This document shows positions 39,445 through 48,964 of a stretch of DNA of 64,000 nt, piece after piece (the stretch's first letter is position 1; each line of letters opens with the position of its first letter). Location of the stretch: positions 1,766,501-1,830,500 of the forward strand of contig NZ_CP040818.1 of the NCBI RefSeq assembly GCF_005887635.2. The letters are read 5' to 3'. The notes under the pieces were generated by a model that made no database searches, was not told where the DNA came from, and saw nothing but the letters and a program-made list of their open reading frames with translations. Origin of the DNA: Paroceanicella profunda. Lineage in GTDB: Bacteria > Pseudomonadota > Alphaproteobacteria > Rhodobacterales > Rhodobacteraceae. Position numbers and translations under genes: made by a program.

Positions 39445-40461
39445 ATGGCCGAAGCCGCAGCACTCGTCGAAATCACCCGGGGTCCCTTCGTGGAGGGCAC
39501 CCACCGCGGCCACGCGGTCGTCTGCGATGCGCGCGGCAGCGTGCTGGCGGCTTGGGGCGACCCGGAGCGCATCACCCTGCCGCGCTCCTCGGTGAAGATC
39601 CTGCAGGCGATGCCGCTGGTCGAGAGCGGCGCCGCGGACACTGCCGGTCTGGGCACCGAGCAGCTCGCCCTCGCCTGCGCCTCGCACAACGGGGCCGCGA
39701 TCCACACAGACCGGGTCGCGGCCTGGCTCGACGGGCTGGGCCTGGGCGAGCAGGACCTGCGCTGCGGGGCGCAGATGCCCGATGACGGCCCGGCCCGGCA
39801 GGCCCTGCGCGCCGCCGGCCAGGGCCCGTGCCAGTTCCACAACAACTGCTCGGGCAAGCACGCGGGCTTCCTCACCCTCAACCGCCATCTGGGCGGCGAC
39901 GCGCAGTACGTGGACCCCGCCCACCCGGTGCAGCGCGCCGTGCTCGACGCGTTCGAGGGGCTGACCGGCGAGACCTCGCCCGGCTTCGGCATCGACGGCT
40001 GCTCCGCCCCCAATTTCGCCGCCAGCCTGCGCGGCATCGCGGCGGCAATGGCCCGCATCGCCGGGGCCGAGACGGTGCTCGATGGCACCCGGCGCGACGC
40101 GGCCATCCGCCTGCGCGAGGCCATGGCGCTGCATCCGCTGCTGATCGCGGGCGAGGGCCGGGCCTGTTCCGAGCTGGTCGCCAGCCTGGGCAAGGGGGCC
40201 GTGGTCAAGACCGGGGCCGAGGGCGTGTTCATCGCCATCCTGCCGGAGCAGGGCCTCGGCGTCGCGCTCAAGATCGAGGACGGCGCCACCCGCGCCTCGG
40301 AATGTGCCCTCGCGGCGCTGCTCGTGCGGCTGGGCGTGGCCGATCCCGCCCACCCGATGGTGGAGAAGCGCCTCAACCCGCATCAGCTCAACCGCGCGGC
40401 CACGGTGACCGGCGAGATCCGCCCCACCGCGGCGTTCTACGCCGGCGGCGCACCGCTCTGA
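39445..40461 (+). CDS. Asparaginase, Rhizobium etli type (class 3)
   Basis: This 338-residue asparaginase belongs to the rhizobial family unrelated to the bacterial type I/II enzymes. PRSSVKILQAMPLVESGAAD contains the Ser-Ser-x-Lys core, and ACASHNG, FHNNCSGKHAGFL and IDGCSAPNFA carry the conserved Cys/Lys residues of the zinc and active site. It hydrolyses L-asparagine to aspartate and ammonia in the cytoplasm. The start at 39445 follows GGGAGAGCGCCACC. It stands alone between two long repeat-bearing gaps, so there is no operon context. Confidence 0.9.
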   Translation: MAEAAALVEITRGPFVEGTHRGHAVVCDARGSVLAAWGDPERITLPRSSVKILQAMPLVESGAADTAGLGTEQLALACASHNGAAIHTDRVAAWLDGLGLGEQDLRCGAQMPDDGPARQALRAAGQGPCQFHNNCSGKHAGFLTLNRHLGGDAQYVDPAHPVQRAVLDAFEGLTGETSPGFGIDGCSAPNFAASLRGIAAAMARIAGAETVLDGTRRDAAIRLREAMALHPLLIAGEGRACSELVASLGKGAVVKTGAEGVFIAILPEQGLGVALKIEDGATRASECALAALLVRLGVADPAHPMVEKRLNPHQLNRAATVTGEIRPTAAFYAGGAPL

Positions 40462-40614
40462 GCCAGCGCCGCGCGCCGGACCCGCGGTGCGCGGTCGATC
40501 TCCCGCCATGCGGCCGGGGCGCGGCCGTTGCCACCGCGGCCTCCCCCTGACGCGCGTCGCGGCAGGAGGCGGAGCGGACCGAAGCCGCGCAGGCCCCGTC
40601 GCCCCCCGGTCCCC

Positions 40615-40819
40615 GATGCCGCGCGGGCAGCGGCGCTCCCGGACCCCGGATGCCACACGGGCAGCGGCGCTCCCGGCCTCCGGATGCCGCACGGGCGGCG
40701 TTGCACCCCGGGGCCCAGATGCCGCGCGGGCGGCGTTGCCCCCGGGGCTCGGATGCCACGAGGACAGTGCCGCTCCCGGCCCCTGGACGCCGCACGGGCG
40801 GCGTCGCCCCCGGGGCCCC
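40615..40819. repeat. 34-bp imperfect tandem repeat, 6 copies
   Basis: Units beginning GATGCC (GACGCC in the last) start at 40615, 40649, 40683, 40718, 40752 and 40786, giving a strict 34-35 bp period. They share a CGGGC-GCG core and a run of CCCGG, with about a quarter of positions variable. The gap 40462-41140 between the asparaginase and the esterase has no other feature seen. Confidence 0.9.
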
Positions 40820-41140
40820 TTGGCCGCGGCGGGCCGCTTCCGGGATGTCTTCCGCATTGACCCCCGTGACCATGGGCCGGTGACGCCTCCTGCATGCGCG
40901 TCGGGGCGATGTCGGATCGGTGCGCGCGGCGGTTCGAACGCGTTCGGCCCCGGGCGGTGGCGGGTCTTCGGCCATGAAGGCAGGTCCGTGCGGGCCTGCC
41001 GGGTTCACGGGAGGTAGCGCGCGGCACCGCGCATCGCCCGTGGTACCTGCCCCGCCTCGGGCGGCGCCTGCGACGCGCCCGGGCCGGGGCGCGGGGTGAT
41101 CAAGGGCGAATCGGGTGTGGCATGTGCCGGCGCATCGGGG

Positions 41141-41172
41141 CAGGATCAGGGGTTCGAACCCGGGAGATCCTG
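41141..41172 (+). promoter_or_regulatory. Hairpin that contains the esterase ribosome site
   Basis: CAGGATC (41141-41147) pairs with GATCCTG (41166-41172), and an inner perfect palindrome GGGTTCGAACCC occupies 41150-41161. The Shine-Dalgarno GGGAG (41162-41166) of the gene starting at 41176 lies in the 3' arm region. The structure could limit translation unless opened. Confidence 0.5.
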
Positions 41173-41175
41173 TTC

Positions 41176-42132
41176 ATGCGACGCAAGACACCGGCGCCCG
41201 CGCGGCGCCGCCACTCCGCCCCCTACCGCCGCGGCACGCCGGGGCAGCGCCGGGTGCTGCGCGCCCTGCGAATCCTACGCATGGTGCTGCGCGGCTTCGG
41301 CGTCGGCGCGCTGGTGCCGGCGCTCTGGCTGGCGGGGCCGGGGCGGCTGGCGGCGCAGGATTGCGCCGGGGCGGAGGCCTGCTCGCTGCCCGGGGGCGTG
41401 TATTTCGCCGAGGCGCCGGCGGAGGGGCTGGCGCGCGGCGCGCTGATCTTCCTGCATGGCTACGGCGGGTCCGGGGCGGCGGAGATCGGCGATCGCGGGC
41501 TGGTGGAGGCGGTGACGGCGCGCGGCTATGCCTTCGTCGCGCCCGATGGCCTGCCGCGTCCGGGCGGCGGCACGGCGAAGTCCTGGAACGCCACCGGCAC
41601 ACCCGGCGCGCGTGACGACATCGCCTTCCTTCGGGAGGTGGCGCAGGACGCGGCGGCGCGCTTCGGCTTCCCGCGAGACCGGGTGCTGCTGGCCGGGTTT
41701 TCCGCCGGGGGGATGATGGTCTGGCGGGTGGCCTGCGCCGAGCCGCAGGCCTTCGCCGCCTATGCGCCGGTGTCCGGCCAGCTGTGGCGCCCGCTGCCGC
41801 AGGCCTGCGCCGGGCCGGTGAAGCTGATGCACACCCACGGCTGGGCGGACCCGGTGGTGCCGCTGGAGGGCCGGGCCGTGGGCGGCGGCGCGCTGGTGCA
41901 GGGCAATCTCTTCGCGGCGCTGGCGCTGCTGCGGCGCGCCTCCGGCTGCGCCACGGATGCGCCGGACACGGACGGCTACACCGCGCAGGGCGTGTTCCTC
42001 GGCCGGCGCTGGAGCGCCTGTGCGCCGGGGGCGGAGCTGGAGCTGGTGCTGCACCCGGGCGGGCACGCGGTGCCGCAGGGCTGGAGCGGCCGCGCGCTGG
42101 CCTGGTTCGAGAAACAATCGCCTGCCGAATAG
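41176..42132 (+). CDS. PHB-depolymerase/feruloyl-esterase-like exported hydrolase
   Basis: This 318-residue alpha/beta hydrolase is of the LpqC/polyhydroxybutyrate depolymerase group. The catalytic Ser lies in LAGFSAGGMMVWR, Asp in HTHGWADPVVPLEG and His in HPGGHAVPQGW; the oxyanion region is FLHGYGGSG. The N-terminus has an unusual Arg-rich stretch of about 35 residues before a hydrophobic segment ending AAQDC, so it is probably exported or anchored. The start at 41176 is favoured by GGGAG 9 bases upstream; a later ATG at 41281 would give a conventional signal peptide but lacks a ribosome site. Substrate (polyester, feruloyl or acetyl ester) is not readable. Confidence 0.8.
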   Translation: MRRKTPAPARRRHSAPYRRGTPGQRRVLRALRILRMVLRGFGVGALVPALWLAGPGRLAAQDCAGAEACSLPGGVYFAEAPAEGLARGALIFLHGYGGSGAAEIGDRGLVEAVTARGYAFVAPDGLPRPGGGTAKSWNATGTPGARDDIAFLREVAQDAAARFGFPRDRVLLAGFSAGGMMVWRVACAEPQAFAAYAPVSGQLWRPLPQACAGPVKLMHTHGWADPVVPLEGRAVGGGALVQGNLFAALALLRRASGCATDAPDTDGYTAQGVFLGRRWSACAPGAELELVLHPGGHAVPQGWSGRALAWFEKQSPAE

Positions 42133-42138
42133 GCCGTC

Positions 42139-42167
42139 TTGCGCAATTTTCAGGCAGGGCCTAAATA
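42139..42167 (+). promoter_or_regulatory. Probable sigma-70 promoter of leuC
   Basis: TTGCGC, a 17-base spacer and TAAATA lie 212 bases before leuC in the 246-base gap after the esterase gene. The leader would be long, but no leucine-rich leader peptide or clear attenuator is seen; a 28-codon reading from 42175 contains only two Leu codons. Confidence 0.4.
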
Positions 42168-42378
42168 GGCTGCCATGAGTCACGTTGGGAACATCTCCGA
42201 TCATTCCCGGCTTCCCTGGAGGTTCCACGGGGAGCGGCTTTCGGTATCCGCCGGAGGCTGAGGCTTCCCGCGTGGCGCGCCTTCCGCGCCCGACCGGCGC
42301 GGCCGCCCGCGCCCAGCCGTCGCCAGGGTCGTCCCGACCCGATCGTGACCTTCGCCAGACCATCCGGGAGAAAACCCC

Positions 42379-43800
42379 ATGACCGCCGACCACACCAGCG
42401 CCCCGCGGACCCTCTATGACAAGATCTGGGACGACCATCTCGTCGAGCAGGCCGAGGACGGCACCTGCCTGCTCTACATCGACCGCCATCTCGTGCATGA
42501 GGTGACCAGCCCGCAGGCCTTCGAGGGGCTGCGCATGACCGGCCGCTCCGTGCGCCGGCCCGAGGCGACCGTCGCCGTTCCCGACCACAACGTGCCCACC
42601 GACGAGGCGCGCGTGCACGAGATCGTGAACGAGGAAAGCCGCATCCAGGTGGACACGCTGAAGGCCAATGCCGAGGCGGCGGGCATCGAGTATTATGGCG
42701 TGGACGACATCCGCCAGGGCATCGTGCACATCATCGGCCCCGAGCAGGGCTGGACCCAACCGGGGATGACCATCGTGTGCGGGGACAGCCACACCGCCAC
42801 CCACGGCGCCTTTGGCGCGCTCGCGCATGGCATCGGCACCTCGGAGGTGGAGCATGTGCTCGCCACCCAGACGCTGATCCAGAAGAAGTCCAAGAACATG
42901 AAGGTGGAGGTGAACGGCGCGCTGCCGCTGGGCGTCACCGCCAAGGACATCACCCTGTCGATCATCGGCGAGACCGGCACCGCCGGGGGCACCGGCTACG
43001 TGATCGAGTATTGCGGCGACGCGATCCGCGGCCTCTCCATGGAGGGGCGGATGACCGTGTGCAACATGGCCATCGAGGGCGGTGCGCGCGCCGGCATCAT
43101 CGCGCCCGACGAGAAGACCTTCCAGTACGTGATGGGCCGCCCGAAAGCGCCGAAGGGTGCCGCATGGGAGGCCGCGGTGGCCTACTGGAAGACGCTCTTC
43201 ACCGACGAGGGCGCGCATTTCGACAAGGTGGTCACGCTGGACGCGGCGAAGATCGCCCCAGTCGTCACCTGGGGCACCAGCCCGGAGGACGTGCTGCCGA
43301 TCACCGCGCTGGTCCCCGCGCCGGGTGACTTCAAGGGCGGCAAGCAGGACGCCGCCGCCCGCTCGCTCGAATACATGGGGCTGACGCCGGGCATGCGCCT
43401 GCAGGACGTGGAGATCGACACGGTGTTCATCGGCTCGTGCACCAACGGCCGCATCGAGGACCTGCGCGAAGTGGCGAAGGTCATGGAGGGCCGCCGCGTG
43501 AAGGACGGCATCCGCGCCATGATCGTGCCCGGCTCCGGCCTGGTGCGGGCGCAGGCCGAGGAGGAGGGCATCGCGCAGAAGCTCATCGAGGCGGGCTTCG
43601 AATGGCGCATGGCCGGCTGCTCGATGTGCCTGGGCATGAACCCCGACCAGTTGAAGGCCGGCGAGCGCTGCGCTTCCACCTCGAACCGCAACTTCGAGGG
43701 CCGGCAGGGCAAGGGCGGGCGCACGCATCTGCTCTCCCCCGCCATGGCCGCCGCCGCCGCCGTCACCGGCCGGCTGACGGACGTGCGCGAGCTGGTCTGA
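42379..43800 (+). CDS. leuC: 3-isopropylmalate dehydratase large subunit
   Basis: This 473-residue large subunit, with LeuD, isomerises 2- to 3-isopropylmalate through a [4Fe-4S] cluster in leucine synthesis. The cluster ligands are Cys354 ([11 protein letters not shown]), Cys414 and Cys417 ([11 protein letters not shown]). The beginning [14 protein letters not shown] and VPDHNVPT are family-typical, and [31 protein letters not shown] is a signature. It is separated from leuD by a converging MFS gene, an arrangement seen in Rhodobacterales. GGGAGAAAACCCC precedes the ATG. Confidence 0.98.
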   Translation: MTADHTSAPRTLYDKIWDDHLVEQAEDGTCLLYIDRHLVHEVTSPQAFEGLRMTGRSVRRPEATVAVPDHNVPTDEARVHEIVNEESRIQVDTLKANAEAAGIEYYGVDDIRQGIVHIIGPEQGWTQPGMTIVCGDSHTATHGAFGALAHGIGTSEVEHVLATQTLIQKKSKNMKVEVNGALPLGVTAKDITLSIIGETGTAGGTGYVIEYCGDAIRGLSMEGRMTVCNMAIEGGARAGIIAPDEKTFQYVMGRPKAPKGAAWEAAVAYWKTLFTDEGAHFDKVVTLDAAKIAPVVTWGTSPEDVLPITALVPAPGDFKGGKQDAAARSLEYMGLTPGMRLQDVEIDTVFIGSCTNGRIEDLREVAKVMEGRRVKDGIRAMIVPGSGLVRAQAEEEGIAQKLIEAGFEWRMAGCSMCLGMNPDQLKAGERCASTSNRNFEGRQGKGGRTHLLSPAMAAAAAVTGRLTDVRELV

Positions 43801-44010
43801 ACGCCCCGGGGCGGGCCCGCGCGGCCCGTCCCCTCCCCGACGAGAGGTGTGACTGCGGATGATCGGCCCGGCCCCCGACAGCCTGCGCCCCGGCGCCCCG
43901 GACCCGCTCCGGGGCCCCGCGGAGCCCTGCGTGTCGTGCGGAGCGGGGCGCGCAGGGCAGGAGGCCCCGGGGCAGGCCCGGGGCGCCGGTCACCCCGGGC
44001 AGGGCGGCCG

Positions 44011-44082
44011 ATTCCGGTTCGGCCGGGGCGGGCGCTTCCGGTCCGGGCAGGGCGAGAGGTTCCGGCCGGGCGGGCGCGTCGC
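44011..44082. repeat. 24-bp repeat, 3 copies, between leuC and the MFS gene
   Basis: TTCCGG-centred units recur at exactly 24 bp (44011, 44035, 44059) with Gly/Arg-type GC-rich flanks, ending at the stop of the MFS gene. The convergent gap 43801-44083 has no other feature seen. Confidence 0.65.
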
Positions 44083-44083
44083 C

Positions 44084-45292
44084 TCAGCCGGCCCGACCGC
44101 GCAGCGCCAGCCGCAGGAAGACGGCGGATATGGCGAAGCACCACAGGCCCAGCACCACGCTCTGGCCGGGAAAATCCACGCCCGCGTCGATCAGCACGCC
44201 GGTGATGCCCGGGCCGATGGCGGTGGAGAACACCATGGCCGTGGAGGCCACCGCCCGCACCGCCCCGAGGTGCCGGGTGCCGTAGAGCACCGGCAGATAG
44301 GCGCCCCAGAGCGCGTTCTGCGTGCCTTGCGTGACGGCGAGCAGCGCCAGCGTGACGAACCATGTCCAGAGGCCCTCGTCCAGCCCCAGGGTGATGGCGC
44401 CGAGGCCCATGGGCAGCAGGAACACGGGCAGCAGGCGCGCCGCGCCCACCCGGTCGATCACCGCGCCCCCCAGCAGCCCGGCCACCAGCGTCACCCCGGC
44501 GTAGAGCGGGTAGGCCGGCGCGAGCCAGGTCATCTCCCAGCCCTTCACCGCGGCGATGTGCACCTGGTGGAAGAACACCACCGTGCCGATGAAGCCCGGT
44601 GTCAGCATTCCCGGCAGCAGCAGCCAGAACAGGCGGTGGCGCAGCACCTCCGGCCGGGTCCAGTGCCGGCCTTCGAGGCCGGGCACCTCCTCCGTCCCGG
44701 CGCTGCTGCCCTGCGGGCTGCGCTTCTGCGACAGCAGCCAGCCCAGCAGCGGCGCGAAGCCGAGGAGCAGCACCAGCGCCACCCCGCCCCAGACCATGCG
44801 CCAGCTCAGCACGGCGAGCAGGGCGATGACCAGCGGCGGCAGCAGCATCTCGGCCAGCGCGTAGCCGAGGCTCGCGATGGAGATCGCCCGGCCCCGGTGC
44901 GCGCGGAACCAGCGCGCCATGGTGGTGACGGCGATATGCGTCATCATCCCCTGGCCGCAGAAGCGCAGCCCGAAGATCAGCACCGCCAGCAGCCAGACGG
45001 AATTGCCGAGCGCCATGCCCGCCGCCACGGCGGCGAAGAGCGCGAGGATGCCCGGGGCGAGCCGCCCCGGCGCGATGTCATCTGCCATCCGGCCCTGCCG
45101 GAACAGCAGCGCGGCCGAGGCCAGGGTGGCTGCGGCATAGAGGCCGCCCCATTGCCCGTCGGTCAGCCCGTAGGCGGCCTTTATCTCGCCCGCGAAGAGC
45201 GCGATGAACCAGGTCTGGCCGAAGGCCGAAGCGAAGGTGAGAAGGAGCCCGGCGCCGAGCCAGCGCAGGTTGCCCCGAAGAAACGTGATCAT
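44084..45292 (-). CDS. MFS transporter
   Basis: This 402-residue major facilitator protein has about twelve hydrophobic helices. The loop-2 motif appears as RQGRMADDIAPGRLAP (a degenerate GxLaDrxG), and the long central loop is KRSPQGSSAGTEEVPGLEGRHW between helices 6 and 7. RFCGQGMMTHIAVTTMARWF resembles the oxalate/formate antiporter-like and monocarboxylate transporter group. The start at 45292 (MITFLRGNLRW) was chosen over an extension to 45370, which lacks hydrophobic or family features. It lies antisense between leuC and leuD. Substrate is unknown; organic acids are possible. Confidence 0.88.
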   Translation of the reverse strand: MITFLRGNLRWLGAGLLLTFASAFGQTWFIALFAGEIKAAYGLTDGQWGGLYAAATLASAALLFRQGRMADDIAPGRLAPGILALFAAVAAGMALGNSVWLLAVLIFGLRFCGQGMMTHIAVTTMARWFRAHRGRAISIASLGYALAEMLLPPLVIALLAVLSWRMVWGGVALVLLLGFAPLLGWLLSQKRSPQGSSAGTEEVPGLEGRHWTRPEVLRHRLFWLLLPGMLTPGFIGTVVFFHQVHIAAVKGWEMTWLAPAYPLYAGVTLVAGLLGGAVIDRVGAARLLPVFLLPMGLGAITLGLDEGLWTWFVTLALLAVTQGTQNALWGAYLPVLYGTRHLGAVRAVASTAMVFSTAIGPGITGVLIDAGVDFPGQSVVLGLWCFAISAVFLRLALRGRAG

Positions 45293-45384
45293 GTTCCAAG
45301 CTCTAGGGCAGTGCCCGCGCGCGTGCCAGCCCCATTCGCGGCCCCGACCGGGGCCGCACCCGACATCCAAGGAGGAGACACCTG

Positions 45385-45990
45385 ATGGAGAAGTTCACCA
45401 CCCTCACCGGGGTTGCGGCACCGATGCCGCAGATCAACATCGACACCGACATGATCATCCCCAAGCAGTTCCTGAAGACGATCAAGCGCTCGGGGCTGGG
45501 CAAGAACCTGTTCGACGAGATGCGCTACCTCGACGACGGCTCGGAGAACCCGGAGTTCGTGCTGAACAAGCCCGCCTACCGCGAGGCGAAGATCCTCGTG
45601 ACCGGCGAGAACTTCGGCTGCGGCTCCTCGCGCGAGCATGCGCCCTGGGCGCTGCTGGACTTCGGCATCCGCTGCGTGCTGGCGCCCAGCTTCGCCGACA
45701 TCTTCTTCAACAACTGCTTCAAGAACGGCATCCTGCCGATCGTGCTGCCGCAGGAGCAGATCGATCTGCTGATGGACGATGCGGGCCGCGGCGCCAATGC
45801 CATCGTCTCCATCGACCTGGAGAACCAGACCATCACCGGCCCGGACGGCGGCAAGATCTCCTTCGAGGTGGACCAGTTCCGCAAGCACTGCCTGCTGAAC
45901 GGGCTCGACGACATCGGGCTGACCATGGAGAAGGGCGCGGCCATCGACGATTTCGAGGCCCGGACCCACGCCGCGCGGCCCTGGCTCTGA
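45385..45990 (+). CDS. leuD: 3-isopropylmalate dehydratase small subunit
   Basis: This 201-residue small subunit completes isopropylmalate isomerase with LeuC. The start [31 protein letters not shown] and [17 protein letters not shown] are the family signatures, the latter forming the substrate loop. GGAGGAG lies 8 bases before the ATG. It is 93 bases downstream of the divergent MFS start and 25 bases upstream of a secreted phosphoesterase-like gene, which may share its transcript. Confidence 0.98.
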   Translation: MEKFTTLTGVAAPMPQINIDTDMIIPKQFLKTIKRSGLGKNLFDEMRYLDDGSENPEFVLNKPAYREAKILVTGENFGCGSSREHAPWALLDFGIRCVLAPSFADIFFNNCFKNGILPIVLPQEQIDLLMDDAGRGANAIVSIDLENQTITGPDGGKISFEVDQFRKHCLLNGLDDIGLTMEKGAAIDDFEARTHAARPWL

Positions 45991-46015
45991 GCCCGGGCGC
46001 CGCCCTCCTGCCGCC

Positions 46016-47206
46016 ATGCCCGGTGTTCTCGCGCGCATAGCCTGCCTGCTGGCGGGCCTTGTCTGCCTCCCGGCCCTGGCCGGGGCGCAGACGCCCCCGG
46101 CGCCCGCGCCGGGCAGCCTGCGCGTGGCGGTCTACAACGTGGCGCTGTCGCGGCGCGGCGCCGGCGTGCTGTGGCGCGACCTCGACCGGGTGCGGGACGG
46201 GCGCGGCGACGCGCAGATCGAGGCGCTGCTGCAGGTCATCCCCCGGCTCGGCGCCGATGTCCTGGTGCTGACCGAGTTCGACCATGACCCGGAGGGGCAG
46301 GCGCTCGGCGCCTTCACGGCCCTGCTGCAGGCGCCGCCCGGCGCGGATGCGCCCGCCATCGCCTATCCGCACCGGTTCGCCGGGCCGGTGAACAGCGGCC
46401 AGCCCTCCGGCATCGACCTTGACGGCGACGGCAGAACCGACGGCCGGGCGGACGCCTGGGGGTTCGGCGCCTTCCCGGGGCAGAAGGGCATGGCGGTGCT
46501 GAGCCGCTTCCCGCTCGGCCCGGTCACCGGGTTCCGCGGCCTGCGCTGGCGCGCGCTGCCCGGCCATCACCTGCCGCTGCGCGAGGACGGCACGCCGTTC
46601 CCCTCCGAGGCGGCGCAGGCGGCGATGCGGCTCTCCTCGCGCGCGCACTGGGTGGTGCCGGTGCAACTGCCGGGCGGCGTGGCCGAGCTGCTCGTCAGCC
46701 ATGCCTCCGCGCCGGTCTTCGACGATGCGCATGACCTCAACGGCCGGCGCAACGCCGACGAGATCCGCTTCTGGCAGCTCTGGCTCGACGGCACCGGTTT
46801 TCGCGCCGACAGCGGCGAGACCGTGGTCCGCGGGCCCGCGCCGGTGCTGCTGGCCGGCACGCTCAACGCCGACCCGTTCGACGGCGCCGGCGCGCAGGAG
46901 GCGATTGCCGCCCTGCTCGCCCACCCCGCCCTGCAGGACCCCGGGCCCGAGGGCCCGGGCGGCGTGGCGGCGGCGGGGCAGGGGGCGAACGCGGCCCATC
47001 GCGGCCCGCCCGCCCGCGACACCGCCGATTTCCGCGACACGCCGGCCCCGGGCAACCTGCGGGTAGACTACCTGCTGCCCGACGCGCGCTTCACCGTCAC
47101 CGCCAGCGGCGTGTGGTGGCCGGCGGAGGGCGAGGAGGCAGCCCTGCTCGCCGCCGCCTCCGACCACCGCCCGGTCTGGGTGGACCTGAAGCCGCCCGCG
47201 CCCTGA
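46016..47206 (+). CDS. Secreted endonuclease/exonuclease/phosphatase family protein
   Basis: This 396-residue protein has a Sec signal peptide (ARIACLLAGLVCLPALAGAQ) and an EEP (DNase I-like) fold: LRVAVYNVALSR near the start, VLVLTEFDHDPEGQAL with the metal-binding Glu, then GMAVLSRFPL, LLAGTLNADPFDGAG (usual GDFN-type motif here as GTLNADP) and a C-terminal SDHRPVWVDL with the catalytic Asp-His. An inserted segment with DLDGDGRTDG resembles a calcium-binding loop. Targets could be extracellular nucleic acid or phosphoesters. It follows leuD by 25 bases and precedes leuB; this location recurs in Rhodobacterales (as remembered, not checked). Confidence 0.82.
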   Translation: MPGVLARIACLLAGLVCLPALAGAQTPPAPAPGSLRVAVYNVALSRRGAGVLWRDLDRVRDGRGDAQIEALLQVIPRLGADVLVLTEFDHDPEGQALGAFTALLQAPPGADAPAIAYPHRFAGPVNSGQPSGIDLDGDGRTDGRADAWGFGAFPGQKGMAVLSRFPLGPVTGFRGLRWRALPGHHLPLREDGTPFPSEAAQAAMRLSSRAHWVVPVQLPGGVAELLVSHASAPVFDDAHDLNGRRNADEIRFWQLWLDGTGFRADSGETVVRGPAPVLLAGTLNADPFDGAGAQEAIAALLAHPALQDPGPEGPGGVAAAGQGANAAHRGPPARDTADFRDTPAPGNLRVDYLLPDARFTVTASGVWWPAEGEEAALLAAASDHRPVWVDLKPPAP

Positions 47207-47302
47207 CGCGCCCCCGACACCGGCCGCGCCCCCGGGCTTGACCGGGCCGGCCCCCGCCTCTACCCCAGTTCGAAAACCTGAAAACTCCGAGGAAGACACG
47301 AA

Positions 47303-48409
47303 ATGCCAACCCCCTCCCTGCTCATCCTGCCCGGCGACGGCATCGGCCCCGAAGTGATGGCGGAGGTGCGCCGGATCATCGACTGGTACGGCGCGAAGCG
47401 CGGCCTCGTCTTCGACGTGACCGAGGACCTGGTGGGTGGCTGCGCCTATGACGCGCACGGCACCCCGCTCACCGACGCCACCATGGCGAAGGCGCAGGAG
47501 GTGGACGCGGTGCTGCTCGGCGCCGTGGGCGGCCCGAAATACGACGATCTGGACTTCTCGGTGAAGCCCGAGCGCGGCCTGCTGCGCCTGCGCAAGGAGA
47601 TGGACCTCTACGCAAACCTGCGCCCGGCCCAGTGCTTCGACGCGCTGGCCGATTTCTCCTCGCTCAAGCGCGAGGTGGTGGCCGGGCTCGACATCCTGAT
47701 CCTGCGCGAGCTCACTTCCGGCATCTACTTCGGCGAGCCGCGCGGCATCATCCGGGAAGGCAACGAGCGCGTGGGGATCAACACCCAGCGCTACACCGAG
47801 AGCGAGATCGCCCGCATCGCCCGCTCCGCCTTCGAGCTGGCGCGCAAGCGCTCCAACAAGGTCTGCTCCATGGAGAAGGCCAACGTGATGGAATCCGGCA
47901 TCCTCTGGCGCCAGGTGGTGACCGAGATCCACCAGGCCGAGTACCCGGACGTGGAGCTGAGCCACATGTATGCCGATGCCGGCGCCATGCAGCTCTCGCG
48001 CTGGCCCAAGCAGTTCGACGTGATCGTGACCGACAACCTGTTCGGCGACCTGCTGTCCGACCTCGCGGCGATGCTCACCGGCAGCTTGGGCATGCTGCCC
48101 TCCGCCTCGCTGGGCGCGCCGATGGCCAATGGCCGGCCGAAGGCGCTCTACGAGCCGGTGCACGGCTCCGCCCCGGACATCGCCGGCCAGGAGAAGGCGA
48201 ACCCGATCGCCTGCATCCTCTCCTTCGCCATGGCGCTGCGCTACTCCTTCGACAAGGGCGATGAGGCCGAACGGCTGGAGAAGGCCGTGGAGGCCGTGCT
48301 CGCCAAGGGCTACCGCACGCCGGACCTGATGGCGGCGGAGGGCGGAACGCAGGTCACCACGAAGGGCATGGGCGACGCGATCCTCGCGGCGCTCGACGAG
48401 AGCCTGTGA
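47303..48409 (+). CDS. leuB: 3-isopropylmalate dehydrogenase
   Basis: This 368-residue enzyme oxidises and decarboxylates 3-isopropylmalate to 2-oxoisocaproate with [20 protein letters not shown] opens the protein; [14 protein letters not shown], the catalytic Tyr in [10 protein letters not shown], Lys in KANVMESG, and [28 protein letters not shown] are all present. The NAD-binding [14 protein letters not shown] shows the usual C-terminal loop. AGGAAG precedes the ATG. The stop overlaps the GTG start of a GNAT acetyltransferase, so the two are coupled. Confidence 0.98.
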   Translation: MPTPSLLILPGDGIGPEVMAEVRRIIDWYGAKRGLVFDVTEDLVGGCAYDAHGTPLTDATMAKAQEVDAVLLGAVGGPKYDDLDFSVKPERGLLRLRKEMDLYANLRPAQCFDALADFSSLKREVVAGLDILILRELTSGIYFGEPRGIIREGNERVGINTQRYTESEIARIARSAFELARKRSNKVCSMEKANVMESGILWRQVVTEIHQAEYPDVELSHMYADAGAMQLSRWPKQFDVIVTDNLFGDLLSDLAAMLTGSLGMLPSASLGAPMANGRPKALYEPVHGSAPDIAGQEKANPIACILSFAMALRYSFDKGDEAERLEKAVEAVLAKGYRTPDLMAAEGGTQVTTKGMGDAILAALDESL

Positions 48410-48882
48410 GCGCGGAGCTCTTCCACCCCGGTGCAGGGGAGGCGGCCGCGCTCGGCCGTCTCCTCGACGAGGTGAACGCGCATTACCACATCGCGCCGCT
48501 CGGCGCCGCGGCGCGGCGCGGGCAGGTGGAGCGCATGCTCTCGGGCGGACATGTCGAGATCCTGATGGCGCGGGACGCGGAGGGCCCGGTGGGCCTCGCG
48601 GTCTACACCTTCCTCGACCCGGCCGGGGCGGAGGGCCCGGCGCTCTACATGAAGGAGCTCTACGTCTCGCCCCGGGCGCGGGGCAGCGGCCTGGGGCGGC
48701 GCATGATGGCCCGCCTGGCCGACATCGCCACCGCGAAGGGCTGTGCCCGGATGGACTGGACGACCGAGCGCTGGAACGAGGGCGCGCTGCGCTTCTACGC
48801 CGCGCTGGGGGCGGAGCTGCAGGAGCAGAAGGTGTACTTCCGCCTCGGCGCCCCGGCGCTGGCCGCGCTCGCGAAGGGCTGA
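48406..48882 (+). CDS. GNAT family N-acetyltransferase
   Basis: This 158-residue GNAT protein has the acetyl-CoA loop [24 protein letters not shown] (R/Q-x-x-G-x-G/A) at about residues 88-111, preceded by [11 protein letters not shown] and followed by [30 protein letters not shown]. It starts with GTG at 48406, overlapping the leuB stop, the only evidence for this start but consistent with the domain boundary. The acceptor substrate is unknown; coupling to leuB may be incidental. Confidence 0.87.
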   Translation: MSAELFHPGAGEAAALGRLLDEVNAHYHIAPLGAAARRGQVERMLSGGHVEILMARDAEGPVGLAVYTFLDPAGAEGPALYMKELYVSPRARGSGLGRRMMARLADIATAKGCARMDWTTERWNEGALRFYAALGAELQEQKVYFRLGAPALAALAKG

Positions 48883-48964
48883 GGGCCCGCAGGCGCATCA
48901 CCGGTTGACGCGGCCCGGCCCGGCCGCGACTGTGGAGCACTTTTTCGCAGACCGGAGGCCCAGC

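Noticed and set aside
40925..40950. Second GGTTCGAAC tRNA-like motif
   Set aside because: No cloverleaf can be drawn around it.
41085..41175. tRNA-like T-loop GGTTCGAACC upstream of the esterase
   Set aside because: The T stem cannot form 5 bp, and no acceptor, D or anticodon stems fit in the flanking bases. The motif is part of a symmetric hairpin instead.
42175..42261. Leucine leader peptide upstream of leuC
   Set aside because: Only two Leu codons in 28, and no terminator/antiterminator pair was seen.
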